This document shows, in pieces, positions 13,722-26,075 of a stretch of 64,000 nucleotides of DNA. The stretch lies in assembly GCA_034509425.1 (NCBI GenBank), contig JAVTVJ010000343.1, forward strand, positions 868,001 through 932,000, in the 5' to 3' direction. Both the position numbers and the translations under genes were made by a program. How positions within the stretch are numbered: position 1 is the stretch's first letter; each line of letters opens with the position of its first letter. The notes below the pieces were generated by a model. That model was not told where the DNA came from, made no database searches, and worked only from the letters and a program-made list of their open reading frames with translations. The DNA is from Eopsaltria australis. Taxonomy: Eukaryota > Chordata > Aves > Passeriformes > Petroicidae.

Positions 13722-15641
13722 AGAATATTTTGCAATTGATTTCTTGCACGAACATCCAAAATGGACCAGTAGCTGATCCTGCCCACGCTGCTGGCTTTGC
13801 CTGGAATCTCGTTCAGAGAGAGCAGAGCCTGTGCACGTGCTGCGGAGGAGCTGTTCACACCCAGCTAGGGCTGTGAAAAGCAGTGGGCACCTGAGACAAG
13901 CTGCCAGCAGCGGAAACCATTAGCAAGGAAGTCTTCTGTATTGCTCAGTTTATGATTTACGTTGGACCTGCATTTAAAAATACTGAAGGCCACTCAGGCA
14001 GGGATGTAGTTTAGGCAACCTCATACCCCATTCCTGCTCAGCACTGGGCAATACTTTTGCTTCCATCCTCTGACTGATCTCATGTGGCTGAAATAGGCAA
14101 AGATAGTAGTTGTTATTATGTCATGTTTACATGCATTTATGCGTGGCAGAAACAGAGGAGGAAATGTGATGGTGGTCAAGTGAACTACTGTAGGATAAAG
14201 AGAGATAAATAATTCAGGTTCTCATTATAACAGAAGAGTGCAGCTTTCACAGAGAGGACAGGGACTGTCTTTGTGTGAATTGGTATTCAGCAGCTGTTTA
14301 GTAGCCATAGCATGTAATCTAGCATTAGTATTAACATAAATCAGTGGCAGGAATTAACAATATTTCTAAAGTCTTATATGATAACTGGATCCACACTATA
14401 TTGTTTAGTTCTCTTGGGCATTTTAATGATCATGTAATAGAAATGTTGGAGTAGCTGAGATATTCTTTATAAAGCTCTATGAAAGGTCTTTAACACAATG
14501 TCTTTAGCAGACAGTTTTGATAGAATGTGTTGTACAAGAAGAAATATACCTATTTTGGTAATATAAGTATGTTTCATTAGCTCAGTCCACAGCAATATGA
14601 CATTACATTTAAAAAGGAATACAATTAATAACACTGAGAGGGTTTTTTTAGCTCTCAGAGCATAGCTGGAGGAACTGAGCAAGGTGTCAGGGCAATTAAA
14701 TAGAAGGACTGTATTACCTTTGTCTGAACACTCATAACATCATCCTGTCTCAATATGTTGAATAGGGGATTTCTTTGCAGTAGGATTCCTAATTTATTTT
14801 GATGTTTCCTATAACTCGGATAATAATAAGATGGACTTTTTTATTAATCTTTAAAAATGTACAAATCTTGGGAATTAGCATATCTGTAGATCCGTATATT
14901 TTCCGTTTTCCATACAGTACAGAATGATTGTATTAGAGATACACACAATAGCTTCTCAGCCTGAACTTAATGGAACCATCATATCTGTGCCGTGGAAAAG
15001 TACAAAATACTGCTGGTGCATGTACAGCACATGGATTAGATAACTGCAGTCCAGGGAAAAAGTTATACTTTGAGACTATTAAAATAATCAACATGGGTAT
15101 TATTTTATTCAGCATTAACCTTTATGTTCTACGTTAAATGACAATGAAACCAGTGGAACACAATCCTTCCCTAGAGTAACAGTATTGGGCATTTCTTTCA
15201 TCTCTAAAGAGGTTTCTTAATATCCTGCAATCCTAAAAATGCTATTTTTCCCCCACTTCAGGTCAGATTTAATAACAGTAACAGGAGATAAATGAATTGG
15301 GCTCAACCAAGCCTTCAGCAGCCCTGTGGATGGTAGGCAGGGATCTCTCCCGTTCCAGGATAAACAGCAGCAGAAGGCAGCAGGGGCATTGCTGTGATGC
15401 CCTCAGGGCACCGAGTCCTTCTCCCTTGGTACGTAACCCTTCCCATGGCACTCACAGCTCTTCTAGAAGGGTCTTCCACTTAGCCCAGTCTGTTCTGCAT
15501 GTCTGGGTGGGAAGGCCAGGAGTCCTCCTTGGCCCTGGGAATGAGGGTGGGGAGGAAGCCACCTGAAGTCTTTGGCACAGCCAACATTGAAAGACATAGG
15601 GCTGCTTTGAGAAGGAGAGGCCCAAGGTGGCCTCTCCACAG
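13722..15641. other. Intergenic, no gene seen
   Basis: Noncoding sequence without recognisable genes or repeats. GC content rises toward 15.3-15.6 kb, where overlapping open frames on both strands have no domain signature and are probably chance. Confidence 0.5.
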
Positions 15642-15766
15642 GGGCAGCTCTCTTCTGCAGGGGCAGCTTATAGTTACATGGGAGTAATAGCGGCAGCAAT
15701 AGTTACATGGGGAAAAGTGTTAGGCAGGTGCCATAGTTACATGGGGAAAAGTGTTAGGCAGGTGCC
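15642..15766. repeat. Local tandem duplication (34-bp unit, two perfect copies)
   Basis: Two identical adjacent 34-bp units beginning ATAGTTACATGGGG occupy 15699-15732 and 15733-15766. A partial earlier copy (ATAGTTACATGGG) starts at 15670. The duplicated GGGGCAGCT motifs near 15642 and 15660 suggest an older local duplication in the same stretch. The perfect identity of the 34-mers suggests recent or unstable duplication. Confidence 0.9.
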
Positions 15767-15949
15767 AAGGCAGAAGCGACCTTCCCCTTTAGCCCACACC
15801 TCCATATGCCCCATTTTATGGATGCCTGTCAGCAGTGCACCAGAGGCTAATAGAAAACACTGTCCCGGGGTCCACAGGGAATTAATGAACAACTCCAGGA
15901 CCATTCATGAGTAACTTTATAACTCAGCAGGGAACAGTTTCCTAAGCCA

Positions 15950-16445
15950 GGCAGCTCCAGGTGACTCCTTCAGCAGCAGCGCCCGGGTTAATGGCACACG
16001 GCGCCAGCCGCCCCATCCCGTCCCTGGGCAGCAACTGACCTGGCCCTGCTTTTAAGCTGCCACATATGCAGCGACACACGGCGCCTCGAGCGATTAAACT
16101 GTGAGGGCTGCCCTCCCCTGCTCGGTGTTATTGACGGACCCATCAGGGGCAGTGATGCATCGGCACCTGCTCAGCCCCAGCGGGCCAGCACAGGACAGGG
16201 CGGCTGCCCAGCTACCATGTTGGCGGAGAGGCCTTGTGCCCTCCCATCGACCTGCTGGGCCTCAGCGTTATCGACCGCTCCAATTTGCAGGAATTTATGG
16301 TATTGATGTGGGGCTGATTAACATTTTGTGCCACAGCAGTTCAATACGGGCTGGTAACAGCTTTTAATGATTAATTGACTTTTATGATTCCGCCTGAGCG
16401 CTGTCAAGCTGGCTGTGAATGGCGGGCACGCGCCTCCACAGCCAC
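15950..16445. promoter_or_regulatory. Candidate conserved noncoding enhancer
   Basis: A block of mixed GC- and AT-rich unique sequence stands out from the CpG-poor surroundings by keeping many CpGs (GTTATTGACGG, GTTATCGACCG, GCGCCTCGAGCG). It also has dense homeodomain-like cores, for example TTAATGATTAATTGAC near 16363-16378. No coding exon structure is visible. The combination of CpG retention and TAAT clusters is typical of ancient developmental enhancers. Its function and its target, presumably POU3F3, are inferred. Confidence 0.4.
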
Positions 16446-19400
16446 TCTCTCCGGTGGCACTGGGCAGTGATTGAGTGCCTGGGAAATTAGTGTCCTTGCT
16501 GTCTCGTTTTATGAAAGATAAATGCTATGACATTTAATGCAGACCTTAATTTAGAACAGAACTAAACAGATCATTTTGCAATTTAATCATAAACAGGTAA
16601 ATATCAAAATTGTTTAGCATTTCACGAGTCAGGCATACAGGCAGAGGAAGTAAGCAAAGTGGGCAGCTGTGGAATGGCAGAGGTGAGGTGAGGTAAGGTA
16701 ATGAAACTTGGAGCCAGAGATGTTTTAATAGAGGCTGCAGCATAAATTAGACGGTATATCACATCCACCATTCAGGTATGGTCTGCCCATATGGTGATCT
16801 CGCTCTCTCTTTCTCTTTCATCCTTTAATCGCATTCACTGTTCCCACTCTAGCTGTAAGGTGAGGGTTTCTGACACATAACATGATACATGGGGGAAAAA
16901 AAGTGCCACCTACAGTTAATTTGTTACCTAAAACAAACATAATCATTATGGAAAATTTGCAAAGGAAAACAAAATTTTATTATACCCCAAAACAACTGAA
17001 AAAAAAGATTGTCTGGAAGGCTGTGTGCTGTCAACTCCTACCTTCCTGTGTTCATATTTATAGCCTATTCCTTTGCATTCATGTTAATTAAAAAGATTGT
17101 AAGTTTCTTTTTAAATAACTGTCTAAACAAAATGTCATATTATGCATGTTTATACATACAAAAGCTAAAATGGCATATTTTGATCCTCTTTGAAATTTTA
17201 TTCTCTATCTTTTCACCACCCTATCATCCCCTCAATTTGGTATGATTTACAGAGGAAATGAGTCTGCAACGGACCAGATTCTTAAAGAATTTTGACCCAG
17301 TTCGAAAGAGCTGGGGAGCTGCTTAATCTCCCCATTCAAGGATTCCCTTGGCATGAGGGAGTTCCTAGCTCATACAAAGCTGACAGAGCCAATTCCTATG
17401 CCATCTGTTCCTACAGAAACCATTTAGAAGAGCCTAGTGAGGGCAGAGCAGGGGTGCAATTGAGGTATTTCTGTATTTTCCTCTCCCTTTTCAAGACCCT
17501 CATGGAGGCAATAGCTAACCTGTTACAGTACAACATGAATCCCAGAAACAAAAAGCTAAAATGAGCTCTCTAGCTGTTCCTCTAAACTTTACCCAGTGCA
17601 ATTTGCCTGGGATAATCCAAGAAGCCACACAGAAAAGACCAGCTCCGAAGGCTCTTCTCTTTAAACCTGGGTCACTTTCTGGAAGTCAAGAAGCAGTCAA
17701 AGAGTTAAATTGCAAAACCAGTTGGGCTGTAACATCTGGGGAAAGGGGGAAAAGGGGACAAACTTCTGGACATGGCTGAGTGCATCCACATCTTTACCCC
17801 AATCAGCAGAGGAGCTCATCTAATAGCAATCCTCAGCCAACTGTGTGATACCTGGAAGGGGGTGCTTAGCTCTTGAATCCAAATTGACAGTGCTGAGCAA
17901 GACCCTTAAAGCTCTGTGTGCACTGGATGTTTGCCTATGGATTTGTCCTGATGAACTTTGTGGCTCTCCTGACGCTGTGATCCAAATGGCACATACTCTG
18001 GCAGGTTTCTCTGCTTGAAGGCACCATTATCTGAGAGGTAGTAAGGGATGGCTTTTTAAACCACTTCTCAAGTAGTGCCACTTGTTACACTGTCAGGAGG
18101 AGCATGTCCCTCTCAGTGAGCCAGCAGTCAGGCTGGTGAGGAAGCAAGGTCCTGCCTTTCCTGGAGTGAAACAGGAACAGAGACCTATTTCAGCAATGAG
18201 GTGGTGACTATATGCTGAGGGGGAGTCTTGATGTGCAGTTTCTTTGTGATTGGTTTTTTTTTTTTCTTTACCACCACCATTCAGATATTTGCTTCTGTCT
18301 CTCAGCTCAAGCTTCTGAGCAACTGGCACATTTGGAGTGTGACAGCGTACCCCACCATGCATGGGACAAACCAAGGTGCCTTGCATTGTCCCAGAATCCG
18401 GCTTTGTTTCCTCAAGGAAGAGAAAGAAGACCAGGTCTCCAGGGCTTTTCAAGCTGTGAGAAGGTAGGGGAAGAAGTAAAACATGTCGAAGAGCCATGTC
18501 ATCAAAGAGCTTCGTGTCATCACAAAACCTGGATTTCAAGGACATAGGACACAGGTTAAATGGCTATTATAACAGCCCATTATAAGCTGGGCAAAGGCCA
18601 GTCTAAGCCACTGCTCACACTCTGCTTGTTCAACAGCTAGCCCTCAATAGAACTCAAATATGTCCACACAGGCTGCCCACACAGGGTCTCCGCTGACCCA
18701 ACAGTTTAAAGCCTAGGGAGTGGCATTCTGGCTTTAGACATCAGCAGTGAGTAAATTCCTGGGTTAGGTCACAAACATGGGCTAAGGCATAGGCAACATA
18801 TAAATAGAAAAAGCTTAAATTCCCCTGACACTGACTGGCGATATCTAGCACTTAAAAAGTAAGCATTTGAAGATGGGTGCATCTGCATGCTCCTGTGGGT
18901 ACCCATAAGCTACAGCTCTGGACCTAAGCTCACTGATCTCTAGGACGATAATGCCATATATTTATTTGGCCTGGATCACAGATGGAGCAGACATGTCTGT
19001 CTGTAGTCACCAATGTAAATACACCCTGAGCATGGGCACAGCAAGCTAAGTATGTCACTGAAGCCAATAAGAAATCCCAGAAGGGGAGTTTTGCTCCGCA
19101 TCAGAGCTGCAGTTAAATGTGCCTTTGAATGTCAGCTTCTGAACCAAGCTATCCTCTGTTTAGCTATCTTACTTGCACATTTGAATGCAGGTGGCTTGTT
19201 AATTTTCTCCTTTGGAATGAGGTTCATGGTGGTACCACTCTTAGCTAATAACCAGTTGAATATGAGCCCCAGAAGTGGGACTTGAGCCCTATCTCAACAG
19301 ACTCTACAATAATGTGGAGATAGCAGTTTCATCAGAAGGATATAGGTGAGAACAGGAATAGCGAAGACAGAGTGCTTCTGTTTTCTCTGCTTTCTGGGTC

Positions 19401-21264
19401 ACTATGCAGCAGAAAGCACAGAGCATAGAGCCAGAGGTAGCAGAAAGGTGTGCCATGAGTCGTGCAGGTAATAAGTATTCCCACTGAGAATGAGAAGCTC
19501 TGAACCCTGAAGTTTGGCCCTCCCTATCTATATGCAATATGAAAACAGTGCCTCGCCTTTGCTCTATTTAGCTCTGCAACTACAGACTCCTTGACTGCAC
19601 TGCTGCTCACTTTAGTGCAAAGTAGGATGTGGTCCTCTTCCCTGCTACCTCCTCTTTCTCAGTGAGAGTCTCCTTAAGGGACCTTCAAAACCAAGAGAAC
19701 TGGAAACTTCTGTTTCCCGAAGCATTCAAGCTGCCAGGCAATTGCACAAAGGGCAGACAGCGGTTGTCATGTTTGAAAGGAAGTGGCTGAGAACGCTGAG
19801 ACCAAGAGTGTATGAGACTATGCTGACATGGTCTTTTGCAGATGGAGGTGAGCCTGCTTAGTCCTTTTTCCAAGCCAGATGGCGAACTGCTTTACTGTAA
19901 GCTGATCCTGAGTAATGAAGCTACAGCCCTTCATGTTCAAAAGATTCTAGTTAGCACCATGTGCCCCAGAAAACAAGCAGGAGGGCTCTCAATTGCTGTC
20001 AACAGCCAGAGCAGTCCTATGTTACAGTCCTGTGGACCTTTGGGGCAAATCTCGTTTGTTCTGACCCAACAGGGTATGAGGTAGGGAGGCCCAGCTTGTG
20101 GAAGGAAATAGAAATGGTTCAACTATGTAACCCTGTAGCAGGGCCAGTTCAAAATGTAAAACAAGCAGGCTGTTGCTTTTTCTGCCACATGTTGCAAAAA
20201 AACCCTAAACCCAACCCAAACCAAACAAAAACACGATAGCACTACTTTTCTTCAGACAGAGACCGGGAAAATGAGGCAGAAGCCTGTGTCTTGGGGCAGC
20301 AGTTGGTGCCTCTTGTTCTTTATTTCTCTGGCAAGACCAAGAGCCTTGTTCTCCTGAGCCTTCAGGTCCTGCTCCAGGCTTTGCCCTTGCTTTCACAGTA
20401 CCTTAGCACTTTCTGTTACATAGGAAAGCAGGCCCCCAACTCCTTTGCCTGCAGTAAAAAGGGTTACATTCCTTTTTACTTGAGCTAGCTGTGGGTGGGA
20501 GTGGCTGGACTCATACTGTAGGACTGTACTGGGCACCTAAGGAAGTGGCACCCAGCAACATACATGCCTGGGAGACACCTAATCAAGATTGCCAGGATTT
20601 TCTGTGTGACCTTCAGTATGCACCTACATTTTGCCTCAGTTATATTTTAGGCACAGAAGAGACTGTTTGGGATCGTGCCCAGGTTCATCTTATGGTGCCT
20701 TGAAGAAGTTCTACCCACTTACCTGCAAAAAGATGTTATGCCTCCTCCTCCTCCTCCCTTGGTGAGGGAGCCAAGGTAGAGGGAAGTATTCTGTGTTGTT
20801 TGAATAGCACAGAGAAAGAAGAGACAAACCATGTGGGAAAAATCTCAACCCCGCTGAAGTCCCTGGCAGAAATTCCACTGACTTCAACAACTTTGTATTC
20901 TATGGCTGCATGTGCTTGTGTCTCAACACAGACCACTTTCAAAGGCACAGTTTTAAAAAGTTCTGTGACTACTGCAAAGGGTGAAATGCGACCTTCACCA
21001 TTTTTGTTAGGGTGCTACTCTAGCAAGCAGCATCTCTTTACATCAGACCTGCGTCAGGTACTACAGGAAGAGTGTTGTATTAAGGAAGTTTTTCTCTCAC
21101 AATGTAGAATGACTGGCATTGAATCTTTTCCCTTGCTATTCTGTCATGTTCCTCTCTGTTCTATTGCATATTGGGCCATACCTATACTGCATTCAGTGAA
21201 GATTCCCACGTTCAGCCTCACTTATTTTGTTTAGGTGCATGGCTAGGGATACTGGAGAAGAAGT
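16446..21264. other. Intergenic, no gene seen
   Basis: Noncoding sequence. Minor features are the octamer-like TTTGCATTCATGTTAATTA near 17072 and a short C/A-rich run with one CCCTAAACCC near 20196-20233. Open frames of 100-150 codons (18.1-18.5 kb on both strands, 20.8-21.2 kb) lack recognisable domains and overlap each other, as chance frames do. Confidence 0.5.
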
Positions 21265-21560
21265 GTGGTGGACTGTATTTATAATTACAGCTCAGATATT
21301 TATCCATTCAAAAATAACACAATAAAGTTTTGAGAAAAAAATAATATTCATTATTTTGCCAAGAGAGTCTATTGTTTTTCTGCAGTCACATGCCAGCCAT
21401 TACTCAATAAAATTCCACACATTATCTTTCTCATGAGTTCAGAGGGCAGTTACCAAGTGAAATTTCCACCTGTAGGCACTGATTTAGTTTTCTTTTTATG
21501 ATTCCTCTTCCAGATTTATAAGATAATTTAATTAGGCTTCTTATAGATTTCTTTGGCAAT
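21265..21560. promoter_or_regulatory. Candidate conserved noncoding element (AT-rich)
   Basis: AT-rich unique block with repeated homeodomain cores (TATAATTACAGC, AATAATATTCATTATTTTG) and no repeat signature. It resembles enhancer cores of gene deserts, but nothing here proves conservation, so confidence is low. Confidence 0.25.
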
Positions 21561-22224
21561 TTTTGAATATATATATCTATCTCCTTTTTGATTACGATCC
21601 CCTTTAACTCACTGGATGTCCCAAATTATAAGCTTTGCATGGAATCAGTTGCCTTTGGCTATGTTTGGTATTATGTTACCTTCTGTTCAGTTAACGGTGT
21701 GGAGATAGGCCATAAGCACTGGAAAAACCTCAAAGCTCTTTTCTGCAGTTTTGAAATTGAGAAAGCAGAAACATAATTGCTTTTGTTGGATCACAATCCT
21801 GAATAGCAAAAGACTTTTTAAACATCTGCCCTTCCTTTGATTGGCTTTACATCTTCTCTCTTTTTTGTCTACTGTTCATTATTCTGCTTTTTATTCACTA
21901 ATGAAAAATTCTATCCATGACAATATTTTCATATGCTGTAAGATGACTGTGATTCAGTGCATTTAATCTGATCTAGCCCTACAGAAAACCTAATAGAATG
22001 TGACAATATATGTTAATTCTGCAAGGTTTGTATTTCCTTCTTGCTTGTGTAATATCTGATCTGTCCTGCCTACAATCTCAGTGCAATCTCCTGCAACCAT
22101 GACTTTTAGCAGAGCCAGAGTCTAACTCCCAGCACGTATTTGCAACACCTATTGAAGTCAAACAGCACCGTGTAGCTAGAATATGGAAAATAAATTTTGC
22201 TTTCTTTGTCATTGAAGCCCTGCT
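21561..22224. other. Intergenic, no gene seen
   Basis: AT-rich noncoding sequence between two enhancer-like blocks. No gene, RNA or repeat is recognised. Confidence 0.5.
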
Positions 22225-22680
22225 CCCATGCAGATCTGTGACAAATCAGCACTGACTTACATTCTGCTGAGATCAGGCGTCAGAATTGTTACGTTTTACA
22301 TGGGATTCTCTCTGATGGGAGAACTTGCATATGTCTCCAGGTGTTGATCTCCCGCTCGCTCTTTATCACTAATCGAATGACTTGATATGTCTCTCTCCTT
22401 TCTTACTTTTTTAATACCACTGTCAAATACCTATCATGACATTAGTATGCATTCCCAGGGAAATGTAGCAGCCAGAAATAATGCTGATCCCTGAGTGGAT
22501 TGGAATAATCCATTCATTCTGCAGGGAATAGCTATCCCTATTCAATAATAATATTGAAATTAAGAAATCACATTCTGTCTTTTAACGTGGGAAGACAATA
22601 CAAATAATTGGGGAATTTCCTAATGAGTCTGTTATTAAAACAGTATCTAGAGGAAACCTGAGCACTCAGACAACTGAAAT
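22225..22680. promoter_or_regulatory. Candidate conserved noncoding enhancer
   Basis: Unique block with isolated CpGs kept in AT-rich context (GATCAGGCGTCAG, CTAATCGAATGAC, TTTTAACGTGGG). It is rich in transcription-factor-like cores: ATTGGAATAATCCATTCATT near 22500 with two GGAAT/ATTCC-type motifs, AATAATAATATTGAAATTAAG near 22545 and ACAAATAATTGGGG near 22600. No coding or RNA structure is visible. Enhancer status is inferred from texture. Confidence 0.35.
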
Positions 22681-22993
22681 GTGTCCTTTTCTTTTTTTCC
22701 TGGTTTGAGCATAATGCCTGACATCAATACCACAAGTATTTTCAGTGCTACCTGGGAATAAGGGGAAATGAAGGCAGGAGACTTTTGAAAAGTCACTTCT
22801 GATTTTGCTCATTTAAGATCTACGTATTTCTAAAGAAATGAGGGCCAAACTTTTAAGTGCCAATAGTCCCCTGTTGGATCCAGATTTTCAGAAAGATTCC
22901 ATTCTCATTTACACTTCTCAATAGAGCATTTTTCCACAGGCACTCAGCAGCCAGCAATTCTTTCTGGCCAGGAAGCCATTGAGAAAGCTGGCC

Positions 22994-23017
22994 TTTTTTT
23001 TTTTTTTTTTTTTTTTT
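22994..23017. repeat. Poly(T) run, 24 bases
   Basis: Uninterrupted thymine run. It could be the poly(A) tail of a minus-strand retrotransposed sequence, but the sequence on its left flank is not recognisable as an element. Confidence 0.95.
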
Positions 23018-23710
23018 ACCCTTCTGCTCCTAAAAGGGAACGGGGAACTCTTTTGTGAATAAGGTTCTTCAGACAAGTTATGCTTGATGAGCCTGGCTCT
23101 GAGGGAAGGAGTGAAGTACAACTTTCCTCTCTGAAGCCTCCAGAGGCTGTGGGCACTAGAAAGACACAGTCTACTGTTGGGCAGAGATAGTTCTGAGAGA
23201 GCTTGCTTGGAGACTGGAAGCAATGGAGAAACACCCATAATTCCTCCTGGAGCTTTGCAGTATGTGAGGGAACAAGTATTTCCATGAATACCAGAATTAT
23301 TCCGGAAGCCTAGTTTCCAATGGAGTTAGTGTTTCATGGCTGACTGACATTTTAAATGAATTATACTATTGCTGCACTGTGAATTCTGCCCTTATCAGAC
23401 ACTGGAGAATCCATAGGGGAGAGAAGCCTTGGCTGCAGAGTGGATTCCCTTATATCTAATAAGGTATAAGCTCTGACTGAAGCTTTCCTTCACATACATC
23501 CAGTCTCTTTCCCAGGTGGATTCTCTCTGTGTCAAACAAGAACCAAGCGTGGGCTGCAGCCTTTCCATCAGTAGAAAAACTCTTCAGTTTTCTATATTCG
23601 CAAAAACTTACCAACTTGATTATCTCTGAAACCTCTACCTTTCTGCCAGGTTCAGCTACAATTACCCAATGGGTACAAAAGTAGAAAAGTTTTTAGACAA
23701 CTCTGTGCAT

Positions 23711-23734
23711 ACACACACACACACACACACACAC
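23711..23734. repeat. (AC)n microsatellite
   Basis: Twelve uninterrupted AC units followed by a TC-interrupted continuation. Confidence 0.95.
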
Positions 23735-25783
23735 TCACACAAAGCAATTATATGAGCTGTGCTTCCTCATGGAGCCAGGCTAAAAACACCCACTGATAAA
23801 CTCTAAATGACTGAAGCCTGCTGTGTCTCTGAGTGAGTTGGGCAGGTTGTAATAAAGGGCTGAGTGGAAAGAGGAATAAATTATTCTGTATCTCCTGTCC
23901 CATTCAGCAATCAGGCACATCTCCCTCCACAGCTAGCCATAGGGTCTCTCCATCAGACGTGACCGCTGCTCAGCCCCTTTGGCACAGAGCACACTGCGGG
24001 GGCAGTCAGGGGGGCTGGAAATGTTCCTGGCTGCTCTGCCAGTGTGAAGGATTGGCAGTGTTTCTTGCAGTTTCCTTTCCCATGAGCAACTAGCAGCAAT
24101 CAAATACAATCTAGCCCTTTTTATTTGCCGTTAGTTTCTTTGATTGTGATTTGGAAATACGTTGCTAAGGAAAGCAAAAACCGTGGTTAACTGATTGATA
24201 GAAAATAAGTCATAGAAAACATCTGGAGAGCCAGATGAGTACAAGCCATTGTTTAGTTTAATACCCTTATAATATTTGCTGCAAACAGCCAAGCTGAAGG
24301 GTGGATTCTTCATCATTTTTATTATGTGCTTATTCCAAAATATTAGTGAATGGGCTTTGACAGAAATGTTTGATTCATGCCCTTTTGCCCAGATATTACC
24401 ATGTCTTGGCTTCCTGAGGCTGTGTAAGGCCAAATAATCAGAACATAATATCAAAATGTAAGAATGGTCATACTGGATAATACCAAAATCCCTCTAGACT
24501 CGAGCTTCTGATGGTGACTAATAGCAGATGTTTAGGAAAAATTACAAAGCCAAGAAATGCAGCCGTTGTTCTCTGATACACTCTCATATCTTCTAGTGAT
24601 TAGCAGCTAGAGAACAAGATGAGCCAGAAGTGGTATCTTTGTAGTCAATATGGATGGATGGATTTTTTTCTGCTTGGTTGTTCCTCCTCGGCCTTTAAAG
24701 GTAAAAATAAGTAGGTTACATTCTGCCGAGGAAAAAATGCTGAGAGGGAAGTACTGCAGCTGGAAACTTTTGGAGCCACCTGTAGGAAATAAACTTCATC
24801 AAGCTGCAGGGCCATGTCTAAGCTGAAGTTAGAGAGACTCAGCCTCTCTGAACATCTGATGTTCACTCCAGCTTAATCATGCATTTTTTGGGCAGCAGAA
24901 AGCAGTGGCAGGAAATGGTCTTCGGGCTGGGGGCTGAAGTGGACTACAGCTGTCCAGAGCCTCCCTTCAGGAGGGCTGGAAGAGACAAGACCAGCACATC
25001 ACCTGGCTGACCATACAGCCCTTCACCTGCAGCCCTGGGAGCCAACACCATGGTTGAAAGATGCTCTTCAAACCCCTTTAAGCAGAGTGGTCTCTGAGTA
25101 GACAGAGATAGTTGAGTGAAATTTGGTTAATGGCCAGCTTACTTCAAGTCTTCACTGGTCCATTCCCGTGTTGATCACAGTTACTCAACAGCTGTGATTT
25201 ACACATACGTCAGTGTGTTGTGGATTTTTCAAAGAACCCTCTGTGGGCCCATGAGGACAGAAAATATTAGCACATATTTGATTTTACAGATACTGAGAGT
25301 TGAAAACAGTTTTCTGAGTTTAATAGTGAACTGGTAACTGGACAAGATATAGAAACTACTCACTCCTAACACACTGTGTTCAATGGCTAGCCAGCACTTC
25401 TTTTCACTTAATTTACTGTTAAACTGAGAGGCATAACTCAGAGATCCATATACCAAGGGGACTGTTTCCTCACAGAACTTTATTCAATATATATAGCATG
25501 TGCTTATTATGGTGATCATATACATATACAAAATTACATTGTTTTGACTCTTTACGTGGTATTTCAACTAACAGGAATTCTTGCATTACCAAAAAAAAAA
25601 AAAAAATAAAAAAAAAGGGCTAGCAGTTCCAGAAATACTATGTTTTTCTTCTGAATTCACACATCAGTTCTGAATTCATTACAATACAAAGCTGCTTTTA
25701 GTGCCAATACATTTTTGCACTTCATTCACCCAAATTTTACTGAGTTTAGATCGACCATATCACCTCATATTCTGCAGAAATAT

Positions 25784-26075
25784 GAGGGGAAAGGGAGAGG
25801 AGAGGAGAGGAGAGGAGAGGAGAGGAGAGGAGAGGAGAGGAGAGGAGAGGAGAGGAGAGGAAAGAAAACAGGAAAGGAAAGAAAAGGGAAAGGGAAAAGA
25901 AAAAAGAAAAAAGAAAAGAAAAGACAAGAAAAGAAAAGAAAAGAAAAGAAAAGAAAAGAAAAGAAAAGAAAAGAAAAGAAAAGAAAAGAAAAGAAAAGAA
26001 AAGAAAGAAAAGAAAAGAAAAGAAAAGAGTGGAAGTGAAGGAGGAAGGAAGAGAGAGAAGAATGAAAAGGGAAAG
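25784..26075 (+). repeat. Polypurine pentanucleotide satellite, (GGAGA)n then (AAAAG)n
   Basis: About 290 bp of almost pure purine on the plus strand. Roughly 13 AGAGG-type pentamers (to about 25861) are followed, after a variable A/G stretch, by about 15 AAAAG pentamers (about 25926-26003) and further interrupted units. Long open frames on both strands here (Glu/Arg/Lys-rich on plus, Leu/Ser/Phe-rich on minus) follow from a pentamer read without stops and are not genes. Mirror-symmetric purine tracts of this kind can form triplex (H-DNA). Confidence 0.95.

Larger units (their letters stand above)
22681..25783. other. Intergenic, simple repeats only
   Basis: Noncoding sequence holding a poly(T) run and an (AC)n microsatellite, annotated separately, and an A-rich run near 25591-25617. 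No gene is recognised. Confidence 0.5.

Noticed and set aside
20196..20233. Interstitial telomeric repeat
   Set aside because: There is only one CCCTAAACCC-like unit in a C/A-rich run; it is not a TTAGGG array.
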